This document shows positions 9,533-18,787 of a stretch of DNA of 45,622 bases, in pieces (the stretch's first letter is position 1; each line of letters starts with the position of its first letter). The stretch covers positions 1 through 45,622 of the forward strand of contig JAODMW010000113.1 of NCBI GenBank assembly GCA_025464815.1. The letters run 5' to 3'. The notes beneath the pieces were generated by a model. The model had not been told where the DNA came from. It made no database searches and saw only the letters and a program-made list of their open reading frames with translations. This stretch comes from Microbacteriaceae bacterium. Lineage in GTDB: Bacteria; Actinomycetota; Actinomycetes; Actinomycetales; Microbacteriaceae. The position numbers were made by a program, and so were the translations under genes.

Positions 9533-10364
9533 AGCTCAGTGAGGCCGAGAGCTCACGGTTCGCGTCGATCTGGCCCTGGATGGTGGCGAGGTTCTGCTCG
9601 ACTCCGCCCATGACGTCCTCGCCGGCTAGGAACCGAAGCGGCAGATAGCCCGAATCCGAGAGGGTGACCAGTGCCGCTGCGAGCTTCTTGGGGTCGCCGC
9701 CCTGCTGGCCGTTCATCCCCTTCCACGCCTCGATCGTCGAGGTCGTGCGCTCCTCGTAGTCGTTAATCTTCAGCTCCGGCCAGATCGTGGATGCCCCCTC
9801 CACGAGCAGTTCGGTGCGGAAGAAGCCCGGCTCGACCGACATGGTCGAGATGCCGAACGGCGCGAGATCGAAGCGGAGAGACTCCATCCACCCTTCCAGG
9901 GCGAACTTGGACGCGGCATAGGCCGCAACGAACTCCTGGCCGATGAGTCCTGCCATGGAGGTGACGGTGATGACCTGTCCGGAGCGCTGCATGCGCATGA
10001 TCGGGAGGATGGCGCGGGTGACGTTCAGCTGTCCGAAGAAGTTGGTCTCCATCTGTGCTCGCAACTGGTCGGGGCTGACGTTCTCGAAGTAGCCGGCGTA
10101 GAAGTTGCCAGCGTTGTTGACGAGCACGTCGATCCGTCCGAAGCGATCGACTGCAGCCTTGGCGGCCGCCTCCGAAGCTGACGGGTCGGTGATGTCGAGG
10201 GAGACGGTGAGGAGGTTCTCGTGGTCGCCCAGTGCGGTGCGGGCGCGCTCTGCGTCCCGTGCCGTGGCGACGACGGAGTGACCGACCGCGAGGGCGGCGT
10301 GGACGATGTCGATGCCCATCCCGCGCGCTGCGCCGGTGATGAACCAGACCTTGGATTCAGTCAT
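9522..10364 (-). CDS. SDR family oxidoreductase
   Basis: KVWFITGAARGMGIDIVHAALAVGHSVVATARD...NNAGNF...VTSMAGLIGQEFVAAYAASKFALEGW. Confidence 0.93.
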   Translation of the reverse strand: MTESKVWFITGAARGMGIDIVHAALAVGHSVVATARDAERARTALGDHENLLTVSLDITDPSASEAAAKAAVDRFGRIDVLVNNAGNFYAGYFENVSPDQLRAQMETNFFGQLNVTRAILPIMRMQRSGQVITVTSMAGLIGQEFVAAYAASKFALEGWMESLRFDLAPFGISTMSVEPGFFRTELLVEGASTIWPELKINDYEERTTSTIEAWKGMNGQQGGDPKKLAAALVTLSDSGYLPLRFLAGEDVMGGVEQNLATIQGQIDANRELSASLSYDA

Positions 10365-10431
10365 GATGTGATGCCTTTCGGTTGGTGTATCCAGTCAACG
10401 TCGCTGTGCTTATCCCAGGGAGTCACGGTCT

Positions 10432-10455
10432 ATAGGGGTACCGCTGGTATCCCCC
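10432..10455. promoter_or_regulatory. Candidate operator palindrome in the divergent SDR/HTH intergenic region
   Basis: ataggggtacc-gct-ggtatcccc, near-perfect inverted repeat between the divergent genes. Confidence 0.45.
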
Positions 10456-10487
10456 ACGCGACAAGACGAAGGCGTACGGTCGAATGC

Positions 10488-11414
10488 ATGGACGGCCTCA
10501 ATGACCTGCGCGACTTCCTCACCACGAGGCGTGCACGTCTGACCCCGCAGCAGGCAGGACTGCCCGACTTCGGCGGTCGCCGACGTGTGACGGGATTGCG
10601 CCGCGAAGAAGTCGCCCTGCTCGCCGGTATGAGCACCGAGTACTACATCCGCCTCGAACGCGGCAACGCCATCGGCTTCTCCGAAGCCGTCCTGGACGGG
10701 GTCAGCCGCGCACTGCAATTGGACGATGCCGAACGCTCGCACCTCTTCGACCTGGTGCGCACGGCCAACGTCGGAACGAGCCCCACCCGCCGTCCGGCAC
10801 AACGGAAAGCGCAGGTCCGCGCGAGCCTCCAGCAGACCATCGACGCAATGTCGACGGTTCCCGTGTTCGTTCAAAATGGCCGGCTCGACGCTGTCGCGAC
10901 GAACGCGCTCGGCCACGCTCTGTTCTCGGAAATGTTCGTCGATCCACGACGGCCGATGAACGCCGCCCGCTTCGTCTTCCTCGACACGCGCGCCCAATCG
11001 TTCTACACCGATTGGGAAGGCAACACCCGGCAAATTGTCGCGATGTTACGACGCGAGGCGGGTCGTGACCCCTACGACAAGAACCTCACCGACCTGGTGG
11101 GCGAACTCTCGACGCAAAGCGAGCTGTTTCGCAAACTGTGGTCTGCCCACGACGTCCGCGAGCACCGCGCCGGAATCAAGAGCATCCATCACCCGGTGGT
11201 GGGCGACCTCGACCTCACCTTCGAGACCTTGGACATCAAGTCTGAACAAGGGCTTCAGATGCTCGTCTTCATTGCAGAGCCCGGATCGGCCTCGCATGAC
11301 GGGCTCCAACTTCTCGCGAACTGGGTGGCCACCCGAACAGCGCAGGCGCGAGCCATCGACGCGATCAGTCAGATTCCGGTCGACCGCGACGCGGACACAA
11401 TCCCGCACGATTAG
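10488..11414 (+). CDS. Helix-turn-helix regulator with MmyB-like C-terminal ligand-binding domain
   Basis: VTGLRREEVALLAGMSTEYYIRLERGNAIGFSEAVLDGVSRALQLDDAERSHLFDL...FVQNGRLDAVATNALGHALFSEM is characteristic. Confidence 0.9.
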   Translation: MDGLNDLRDFLTTRRARLTPQQAGLPDFGGRRRVTGLRREEVALLAGMSTEYYIRLERGNAIGFSEAVLDGVSRALQLDDAERSHLFDLVRTANVGTSPTRRPAQRKAQVRASLQQTIDAMSTVPVFVQNGRLDAVATNALGHALFSEMFVDPRRPMNAARFVFLDTRAQSFYTDWEGNTRQIVAMLRREAGRDPYDKNLTDLVGELSTQSELFRKLWSAHDVREHRAGIKSIHHPVVGDLDLTFETLDIKSEQGLQMLVFIAEPGSASHDGLQLLANWVATRTAQARAIDAISQIPVDRDADTIPHD

Positions 11415-11433
11415 CTATGCCCAACGCTCTGTT

Positions 11434-12156
11434 TGTGATGTATCAGGACATCGGTGACACTTCTGCATCAGTACATCGGTGACTATTCGGCGGCGTTCAC
11501 TCGATCGAATCCCGGCTTGTCACCGGAGCTAATCGACCCGGCTCGGTAGCATGAAACGCATGTCCATCAAGCTTGAGAATGTCGGCATCGCCGTTCGCGA
11601 CCTCGAAGCAACGATCTCCTTTTTCACGGACCTCGGTCTTACGGTTGTCGGCCGTGACACAGTCAGTGGTGAGTGGACAGACACTGCCGTCGGCCTTGAT
11701 GGCAACCACGCCAACATTGCGATGCTCCAGACGCCAGACGGTCACGGTCGCATTGAGCTCTTCGAGTACATACACCCCGAAGCGATCGAGTCGAAGCCCA
11801 CTCGTCCCAACGAGATTGGCATGCACCGCGTCGCCTTCTCAGTCGACGACATCGACAAAGCCCTCGAGATAGCCGCGAAGCACGGATGCCGTCCGCTTCG
11901 CGGCGTGGCGACCTATGAGGACGTCTACAAGCTCACCTACGTCCGCGGTCCCAGCGGCATAATCGTGATGCTCGCCGAGGAACTGAAGAAGAAATGACGG
12001 GTCGAGGGAACTCTCGTCGTGCCCGGTAGCCGCACAGTCGCTCATCGGCTACTTGCCCACGAACTCGTCGACCTGGTCGACCTGGTCGGCAGCGGCAGAC
12101 CCTGAGGGCGGCGACCGAAAACAGCCTGAGTGTCACCGATGTCCTGATACATCACA
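11434..12156. mobile_element. 723-bp segment bounded by 28-bp perfect inverted repeats (IS481-like ends), no transposase
   Basis: TGTGATGTATCAGGACATCGGTGACACT at 11434-11461 and its exact reverse complement at 12129-12156; interior carries only a VOC gene. Confidence 0.75.
11551..11997 (+). CDS. VOC (glyoxalase/bleomycin resistance) family protein
   Basis: MSIKLENVGIAVRDLEATISFFTDLGLTVVGRD...GHGRIELFEYIHP...RVAFSVDDIDKALEIAAKHGC...YVRGPSGIIVMLAEEL; start may be the second Met. Confidence 0.9.
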   Translation: MKRMSIKLENVGIAVRDLEATISFFTDLGLTVVGRDTVSGEWTDTAVGLDGNHANIAMLQTPDGHGRIELFEYIHPEAIESKPTRPNEIGMHRVAFSVDDIDKALEIAAKHGCRPLRGVATYEDVYKLTYVRGPSGIIVMLAEELKKK

Positions 12157-12263
12157 CGCCAACGCCCAGATACTCCTGATATCCATCTGATCCAAATGTG
12201 CCGAAAACCGCGTAAATATGCGGAAGTTCGCCCATTACCCCACCGGTTTCAAGGGTCCTTATC

Positions 12264-12310
12264 GCTCGTGTAAAGCGGGGGTCGTCGGTTCGAATCCGAC
12301 AGGGAGCTCC
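12264..12310. repeat. Direct repeat / putative att site, copy 2 (partial tRNA-Thr 3' end)
   Basis: gctcgtgtaaagcgggggtcgtcggttcgaatccgacagggagctcc; 47 bp with 2 mismatches to 6832-6878. Confidence 0.85.
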
Positions 12311-12379
12311 GCAGATACGATGTAGACCACCTCTCGATGGCCCGACATCATCGAGCGAGGCCGGAATGAGGAATTGATC

Positions 12380-13174
12380 ATGGACCTGCAGCTGACGGGC
12401 AAACGAGCCATCGTATCCGGCGGAAGCAGAGGCATCGGGCTCGCCATCGCCCGCGCACTCACCGCGGAAGGGGTCGACGTCGTGATCTCGGCGCGCGGCG
12501 AGGACGTTGCGGATGTGGCTTCGACCCTGGCCGCGCAGTCGGGTCGACGCGTTGTCGGTATCCGCGCCGACACCACCGACGACGGCTCGGTTCGCGCGAT
12601 GGTCGAACAGGCCGCCAGGGAGCTCGGCGGCGTCGACATCCTCGTCAATACCGCGGCAACCCCGTGGACCAGGGACAAGAACGTCGCCACCATCGACACC
12701 ACGGACGAGCTGATGAGGGGCGAATTCGAATCGAAGGTGCTCGGATATTTGCGCACCGCCCGGGCTGCTGCACCCTATATGACCGCCCAGGGATGGGGAC
12801 GGATCATCAACATCAGCGGGCTGGGCGCGCGCAACGCCGGCAACGCCACCCAGACCGTTCGCAACATCAGCGTCTCCGCGATCACGAAGAACCTCGCGGA
12901 TGAGCTTGGACCTCACGGCGTGAACGTCACCGTCGTGCACCCCGGGCTCACTCGCACGGAGGCTCTCACCGCCAGCCTGGCCAGCCAATCCGATGCCACC
13001 GGCGTGCCTGTCGAAGAGATCGAGAGATCGTTGGCACAGAATTCGGTTCGCCGAATCATCGACGCGAGCGAGGTGGCCGATGTCGTCGCGTTTCTCGCAT
13101 CGCCACGCAGCATCGCTATCACCGGCGATGCGATCGCCGTAGGCGGCGGAGTGCCCGGTCCCATCTACTACTGA
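12380..13174 (+). CDS. SDR family oxidoreductase
   Basis: KRAIVSGGSRGIGLAIARALTAEGVDVVISARG...INISGLGARNAGNATQTVRNISVSAITKNLADELGPHGVNVTVVHPG. Confidence 0.92.
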   Translation: MDLQLTGKRAIVSGGSRGIGLAIARALTAEGVDVVISARGEDVADVASTLAAQSGRRVVGIRADTTDDGSVRAMVEQAARELGGVDILVNTAATPWTRDKNVATIDTTDELMRGEFESKVLGYLRTARAAAPYMTAQGWGRIINISGLGARNAGNATQTVRNISVSAITKNLADELGPHGVNVTVVHPGLTRTEALTASLASQSDATGVPVEEIERSLAQNSVRRIIDASEVADVVAFLASPRSIAITGDAIAVGGGVPGPIYY

Positions 13175-13201
13175 ACGGCACTGCCGTGCGGGATTGAACG
13201 C

Positions 13202-13939
13202 CTAGGCGCGATCCTCCACCGCGGCGAGCGAGACCTGCCATTCGCCGGCGTCCGTCACCTGAATCACGGTCGATTCCTCGCCGTCGGCCCTGTCCCGCAA
13301 CCGGTGGAGGGCACGCGCAACCCCGAGCTCGCTTTCGGAGATTCCGGCCCCCTGGAGTTGCGCACCGATGTCGAGCAGGTTCAAGGGCCCTGTCGCCACC
13401 AGCAGGATTCGCAGCACCTCGAACTCGACGGGATCGAGCAGGAGGGGCTCGCCAGCCCTCCACCCGTCGCCCGTGTCCTGATCGAGGATGATGTCGCCGA
13501 TGACGAGGCTGGAGGCAAGAAGGCCGGCGCGGCGGAACACGTTGGTCAGGCGGCCGACGGCATCCTCCAGGCTGAACGGCTTGGTCAGATAGTCGTCCCC
13601 GCCGGCGGCGAAAGCAGCGAGCTTGTCGTCGAGCGAGCTGCGACCCGTGACGAAGATGATGGGAGTGTCGTCGCCGCGCTCACGAAGGGTCGACGCGACG
13701 ACGATTCCGCTCATGTCGGGGAGCATGATGTCGAGAAGGATCGCGTCAGGACGGAACGTTTCGACGGCGACCAAGGCATCGTTTCCACTCCCGGCGACGG
13801 CGATGTCCCACCCTTCAAGCCCCAGAGCGAGCTTCACCACCTTGGTCAGCGGCTCTTCCTCGTCGACGATGAGGACGCGCATGGGCCGCGGCTCCTCGCC
13901 GAGAGCAGGATTGGCGACGAGCGAAGAATCTGAGGTCAC
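13202..13939 (-). CDS. Orphan response regulator, intact receiver with divergent output domain
   Basis: MRVLIVDEEEPLTKVVKLALGLEGWDIAVAGSGNDALVAVETFRPDAILLDIMLPDMSG...FVTGRSSLDDKLAAFAAGGDDYLTKPFS; C-terminal part only loosely resembles an OmpR winged helix. Confidence 0.85.
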   Translation of the reverse strand: MTSDSSLVANPALGEEPRPMRVLIVDEEEPLTKVVKLALGLEGWDIAVAGSGNDALVAVETFRPDAILLDIMLPDMSGIVVASTLRERGDDTPIIFVTGRSSLDDKLAAFAAGGDDYLTKPFSLEDAVGRLTNVFRRAGLLASSLVIGDIILDQDTGDGWRAGEPLLLDPVEFEVLRILLVATGPLNLLDIGAQLQGAGISESELGVARALHRLRDRADGEESTVIQVTDAGEWQVSLAAVEDRA

Positions 13940-14053
13940 TGCTTTGCCTTTCAGGTCGGACGATCGATGAGCTGTGGGGCATCCAGTGAAAACTAACAGC
14001 GCAAGATTGGAAGAGCCGGAGCGCTTCCCATGAACTGTTCCGGCAGACGGAAA

Positions 14054-14079
14054 AGGCCCGGACCGTTCGGCCCGGGCCT
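14054..14079 (-). terminator. Hairpin downstream of the DsbA-family gene
   Basis: aggcccgg-accgttcggc-ccgggcct stem-loop preceded on + by aaa. Confidence 0.65.
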
Positions 14080-14092
14080 CACCCTGAGAGAA

Positions 14093-15010
14093 CTACGGCG
14101 TGGTAGACGGCGACGGGGAAGGGGTCGCGGAGGAACCCTGACTGAAGCTGTCACCCGCGGCCTTGACCACCGCAGCGGCGAAGGCGCTCGCGTCGTCCAC
14201 GGCACCCAGGTACTTCTTGCCGTTGATGATCACGGTCGGCGTGCCTTCGACCTTCTTCACGTTCGAGTCGGGGATCGGGCTGGTGGTGGCCCGTGTAGTC
14301 GCGGCGGTCACCCAGGACTTGAAGGTCTGATCCTTGATACAACTCGTGATCGAATCGAGGTTTTTGACCTTCGCGTCTTTCGCCAGGTTGGCGAGTTGGG
14401 CGTCGGTCAGGCCTTCTGTGCCCTCTTTCGGCTGGTTGGCGAAGAGGAGCGCGCTGTAGTCGAAGAAGCTGTTCGGCGAGTAGTTGGCCACGCAGGCAGC
14501 CGCGTTTGCCGATCGCGTGGAGTACTTCTTGCCCAGCGACTGGCTGTCCAGGATGGCGATCGGGTGGATCTCGTAGGTCGCCGCACCGCTCTGGACCCAG
14601 GTCTTGATCTGATCGATGTTCGTCGACTCGAAAGCACCGCAGACGGGGCATTGGTAATCGATGTAGATCTTGATGTCGATGACATCCGGCGGATTCGTCG
14701 CCGACGACACAGGCTGGGCGTCCGGCTGCAGCGCGGCAGTCGGAACCGCCTTGAAGTCCTTGCCGATCTTGATGCCGTCGCTCAGCATGTTGAGCGGGCC
14801 TGGTCCTGCGGGCTTCACTCCATTGACGATCACGAGCCCGACGACGACGACGATGGCAAGGATCACGACGACAAGGCCACCCTGAAGCAAGAACTTGCTG
14901 CGGCGGTCCTTCTTCTTCTGCTCTTCCCGCAGGATGCGCGCCTTCTCACGCGCGGCCTCACGCCGCTGGTTCTTGCTGAGGCGATTATCGCCAGAACCAT
15001 CGTTAGTCAT
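14093..15010 (-). CDS. DsbA/thioredoxin-fold membrane-anchored protein
   Basis: TM helix FLLQGGLVVVILAIVVVVGLVIV then IYIDYQCPVCGAFEST (CPVC) ... VEGTPTVIINGKKYLGAVD. Confidence 0.92.
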   Translation of the reverse strand: MTNDGSGDNRLSKNQRREAAREKARILREEQKKKDRRSKFLLQGGLVVVILAIVVVVGLVIVNGVKPAGPGPLNMLSDGIKIGKDFKAVPTAALQPDAQPVSSATNPPDVIDIKIYIDYQCPVCGAFESTNIDQIKTWVQSGAATYEIHPIAILDSQSLGKKYSTRSANAAACVANYSPNSFFDYSALLFANQPKEGTEGLTDAQLANLAKDAKVKNLDSITSCIKDQTFKSWVTAATTRATTSPIPDSNVKKVEGTPTVIINGKKYLGAVDDASAFAAAVVKAAGDSFSQGSSATPSPSPSTTP

Positions 15011-15251
15011 CGAACCTCGCTCTTGATTACGTCTCACTGGCTTCAACCGAGGCAGTCTGCTGCACGCGGGAGCCTTTTGAACAGTAGACAGCCTGTCTGG
15101 GAATTAGCCAAACGATTGCTGGAACAGCCTAACTAGTGACGATGGCCCGCATTACCGATGCACCAGAACTGATGACATAATGGCCCTGCACTACCATCCA
15201 TTCACTACGGATCGTCCGGCACGTACCTGCCGGTGAAGGAGAAGTACCCCT

Positions 15252-16346
15252 ATGGCATCTGTCACTTTCGACAAAGCTACCCGCCTCTACCCGGGATCCA
15301 CCGTCCCGGCTGTCGACGCAATCGACCTGCATGTGGAAGACGGCGAGTTCCTCGTACTCGTCGGACCCTCAGGATCCGGAAAGTCAACGGCTCTTCGGAT
15401 GCTGGCCGGCCTCGAAGAGGTCAATGACGGAAACATCCTCATCGGCGATCGCAACGTCACCGACGTTCCGCCGAAGGATCGCGACATCGCCATGGTCTTC
15501 CAGAACTATGCGCTGTACCCCCACATGACGGTCGCTGAGAACATGGGCTTTGCGCTCAAGATCGCTGGCATCAACAAGGACGAGCGCGCCACTCGCGTGC
15601 TCGAAGCCGCCAAGCTGCTCGACCTCGAGCCTTACCTCGCTCGCAAGCCGAAGGCGCTCTCCGGTGGCCAGCGTCAGCGCGTTGCCATGGGCCGCGCGAT
15701 TGTTCGCCAGCCGCAGGTGTTCCTCATGGACGAGCCGCTGTCGAACCTCGATGCCAAGCTGCGCGTTCAGACCCGCACCCAGATCGCGTCGCTCCAGCGC
15801 CGCCTCGGTGTCACGACCGTCTACGTCACGCACGACCAGACAGAGGCCCTGACCATGGGTGACCGCATCGCCGTGTTGAAGGATGGCGTGCTGCAGCAGG
15901 TCGGAACTCCTCGCGACCTGTACGCGAACCCGAAGAACGTCTTCGTAGCCGGCTTCATCGGCTCTCCGGCGATGAACCTCTTCACCGCCGACCTGGTCGA
16001 CGGTGGACTCAAGTTCGGAACCGCCGTTGCCGCGCTCGATCGCGCGTCGCTCGGCGCGACGACCAACACCAAGGTCACCATCGGTGTTCGCCCTGAAGAC
16101 GTGAAGGTCTCGACCTCCGGCGATGGCCTCCAGGTAGCCGTCGACGTCATCGAAGAGCTCGGCGCCGACGGTTACCTCTACGGGCACACCGAGGTCGACG
16201 GAGCCCGCGTGGACATCGTGGCTCGCGTCGATGGACGCGTCCACCCGAACGCCGGCGATACCGTGTACATCACGCCCACCGCTTCGCACATCCACGCGTT
16301 TGACATCGAGTCGGGCGACCGTCTCAGCAAGGCAGTCGTCGACTAG
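15252..16346 (+). CDS. ugpC: ABC transporter ATP-binding protein, UgpC/MsmK/MalK type
   Basis: Walker A GPSGSGKST, signature LSGGQRQR, Walker B VFLMDEPLSNLDAKLR, C-terminal TOBE-like region; no adjacent permease genes. Confidence 0.9.
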   Translation: MASVTFDKATRLYPGSTVPAVDAIDLHVEDGEFLVLVGPSGSGKSTALRMLAGLEEVNDGNILIGDRNVTDVPPKDRDIAMVFQNYALYPHMTVAENMGFALKIAGINKDERATRVLEAAKLLDLEPYLARKPKALSGGQRQRVAMGRAIVRQPQVFLMDEPLSNLDAKLRVQTRTQIASLQRRLGVTTVYVTHDQTEALTMGDRIAVLKDGVLQQVGTPRDLYANPKNVFVAGFIGSPAMNLFTADLVDGGLKFGTAVAALDRASLGATTNTKVTIGVRPEDVKVSTSGDGLQVAVDVIEELGADGYLYGHTEVDGARVDIVARVDGRVHPNAGDTVYITPTASHIHAFDIESGDRLSKAVVD

Positions 16347-16364
16347 TCGATCATCCTGAATGCG

Positions 16365-16392
16365 GTGCGGGCGACGTTCACGTCGCCCGCAC
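16365..16392 (+). terminator. Rho-independent-type hairpin
   Basis: gtgcgggcgacg-ttca-cgtcgcccgcac perfect 12-bp stem downstream of the ABC ATPase. Confidence 0.75.
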
Positions 16393-16432
16393 TGTCGTTA
16401 ACAGGGCGCTACCGCCCGGATAGGCTCGGCTC

Positions 16433-17713
16433 ATGAGCGGTTCACTCAACATCACCTCGGCCACCGTCGACCCGGCGCTGCTCGACCTGCCATGGAACCT
16501 GCCGCTCGACGTCTGGCCCGACAGCGTGATCGCCGCGCTGCCCAAGGGCATCTCCCGCCACCTTGTGCGCTTCGTGCACCTGAGCGGTTACATCATCGCG
16601 ATCAAGGAGACGTCCGCCGAACTCGCCAGACGCGAGTATGAGATGCTCCGCGCTCTGCAGAAACTCGATGTGCCCTGCGTCGATCCCGTCGCGGTCATCA
16701 CGAACCGCACGGATGACGATGGCAACGAGCTCGAATCCGTGCTCGTCACGCGCCACCTCAAGTTCTCGCTCCCCTATCGCGCCCTGTATTCGCAGACGCT
16801 CCGTCCGGACACGGCAACGCGCCTCGTCGACGCTCTCGCGGTGTTGCTCGTGCGCCTGCACATCATCGGCTTCTTCTGGGGTGACGTCTCACTCTCCAAC
16901 ACGCTGTTCCGCCGCGACGCCGGTGCCTTCGCGGCCTATCTCGTCGACGCCGAGACCGGCCAGCTGTACAACGGCCTCTCGAACGGACAGCGCGAGAACG
17001 ACCTGGAGATCGCGCGCGTCAACATCGCCGGCGAACTCCTCGACCTCGCGGCCGGCGGCCGCCTCGACGAAGAAGCCGACCCGGTCGAGGTGAGCAACGG
17101 CATTGTGGCCGCGTATCGCAGTCTCTGGAAGGAACTCACCGGATCCGAGTCCTTCTCCTCATCCGAACGCTGGCGCATCAACGAGCGTGTCGAGCGACTG
17201 AACGAACTCGGGTTCGACATCGAAGAACTGGCCATCAAGACGGATGACACGGGCAGCCAGGTGCGCATCCAACCGAAGGTCGTCGATGCTGGCCACCACC
17301 AGCGGCGGCTGCTGCGGCTCACCGGGCTCGACGCCCAGGAGAATCAGGCCCGTCGCCTGCTCAACGATCTCGACTCCTACACGGCGACCTTCAAGAAGAA
17401 GGATCTCGACGAGGAGATGGTGGCGCACGAGTGGCTCGCGCAGGTCTTCGAACCGGTCATCCGCGCCATCCCGAAGGAGCTGAAGGGCAGACTCGAGCCG
17501 GCCGAAGTCTTCCACCAGCTGCTCGACCATCGCTGGTACCTGTCCCAGAACGAGAATCGCGACGTGCCGCTGGCTGAGGCCGTGAGCTCCTACATCGACA
17601 ACGTGCTGCGCCACCGGCGTGACGAGGCCACCGTCATCGATCCCCCCACCGGCACGATCACCCTGCCGATCCAGATCGTCGCCGACGAGGACGACTGGCG
17701 TTCGAAGGTCTAA
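16433..17713 (+). CDS. DUF4032 domain-containing protein with kinase-like N-terminus
   Basis: LVRFVHLSGYIIAIKETSAELARREYEMLRALQKLDVPCVDPVAVI...IGFFWGDVSLSNTLFRRDAGAFAAYLVDAETGQ. Confidence 0.85.
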   Translation: MSGSLNITSATVDPALLDLPWNLPLDVWPDSVIAALPKGISRHLVRFVHLSGYIIAIKETSAELARREYEMLRALQKLDVPCVDPVAVITNRTDDDGNELESVLVTRHLKFSLPYRALYSQTLRPDTATRLVDALAVLLVRLHIIGFFWGDVSLSNTLFRRDAGAFAAYLVDAETGQLYNGLSNGQRENDLEIARVNIAGELLDLAAGGRLDEEADPVEVSNGIVAAYRSLWKELTGSESFSSSERWRINERVERLNELGFDIEELAIKTDDTGSQVRIQPKVVDAGHHQRRLLRLTGLDAQENQARRLLNDLDSYTATFKKKDLDEEMVAHEWLAQVFEPVIRAIPKELKGRLEPAEVFHQLLDHRWYLSQNENRDVPLAEAVSSYIDNVLRHRRDEATVIDPPTGTITLPIQIVADEDDWRSKV

Positions 17714-17776
17714 CTCGAACGTGCCCACCCCACGGATGATGCGTCCCCGCGGCCTGTGCAGGGGCGGTCCGACCGG

Positions 17777-18787
17777 CTACTTGCGGGCGCGCTGCTTCGC
17801 GATCTCGTAGAGGGTGACGCTCGCGGCGATGCCGGCGTTGAGCGACTCCGTCGCGGCGGAGATCGGGATGGAGACGATCGCGTCGCAGGTCTCCGTAACG
17901 AGACGGGACAGCCCTTTGCCCTCGCTGCCGACGACGACGACAAGTGGTTCCTTCGCCCAGGAGAGATCGGGGAGCTGAGTGTCCCCTCCGCCGTCCAGGC
18001 CGAGCACGAACACGCCGCGCTCCTTGAAAGCCTTGAGGGTCTGGGTGAGGTTTCCCGCCATCGCGACGGGGGTGCGAGCCGCGGCTCCCGCGGAAGTCTT
18101 CCAGGCTGCGGCGGTGAGGCCGACCGATCGACGCTGCGGCACGATGACGCCCTGGCCACCGAATGCGGCCACCGAGCGGATGATCGCACCCAGGTTTCGC
18201 GGATCGGTCACGCCATCCAGCGCCACCAGCAGCGGCACCTGCCCGCGCGAGATGATCTTCTCGAGCAGGTCGGTCGGGTGCGCGTAGTCATACGGGGGCA
18301 CCTTGAGGGCGAGGCCCTGGTGCACGGAGTCGAACCCGGCCAGACGGTCGAGCTCCGGACGCATCACCTCGAGGATGGGCAGGCCACGCTTCGTCGCGAG
18401 CTGCATGACCTCCTTGACCCGGTCGTCGTACTCGATACGTGTCGCGATGTAGAGCGCTGTCACCGGGATCTTCGCGCGGAGCGCCTCGAGCACGGAGTTG
18501 CGGCCGGTCACCACCTCGAACTCGTCGGTCTGCTTGGGCTTGCTCGTGCGCTGCTGCGGACGCTGCGGCGCGCCTGAGCTCGACGGCTTCTTCCCCCCTG
18601 CGGCGGCGAACCGTTCTGAGGCCGCCTTGCGCTTACCCGCGGGGTGATACGGACGATCCTCGGCCTTGGGCGTCGGCTTCTTCCCCTCGAGCGCCTGGCG
18701 CCCCTGGCCGCCAGAGCCGACCTGCGGTCCCTTGCGTGCCTTGCGAACGGCGCCGGCACGCGGCTTGTTCGCTCCACTGCTCTTCAT
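17777..18787 (-). CDS. rlmB: 23S rRNA (guanosine(2251)-2'-O)-methyltransferase RlmB
   Basis: [23 protein letters not shown]...[50 protein letters not shown]...[15 protein letters not shown]...[22 protein letters not shown] (SPOUT). Confidence 0.95.
   Translation of the reverse strand: MKSSGANKPRAGAVRKARKGPQVGSGGQGRQALEGKKPTPKAEDRPYHPAGKRKAASERFAAAGGKKPSSSGAPQRPQQRTSKPKQTDEFEVVTGRNSVLEALRAKIPVTALYIATRIEYDDRVKEVMQLATKRGLPILEVMRPELDRLAGFDSVHQGLALKVPPYDYAHPTDLLEKIISRGQVPLLVALDGVTDPRNLGAIIRSVAAFGGQGVIVPQRRSVGLTAAAWKTSAGAAARTPVAMAGNLTQTLKAFKERGVFVLGLDGGGDTQLPDLSWAKEPLVVVVGSEGKGLSRLVTETCDAIVSIPISAATESLNAGIAASVTLYEIAKQRARK

Noticed and set aside
12264-12310. Second tRNA-Thr gene
   Set aside because: Only the 3' half (anticodon loop to acceptor) is present; no D-arm or 5' acceptor strand. 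Treated as an att remnant.
12259-12756. 165-aa minus-strand ORF containing LPVGFEPTTPALHER
   Set aside because: The VGFEPTTPAL string is the translation of a tRNA 3' end (att remnant); the rest is antisense to an SDR gene.
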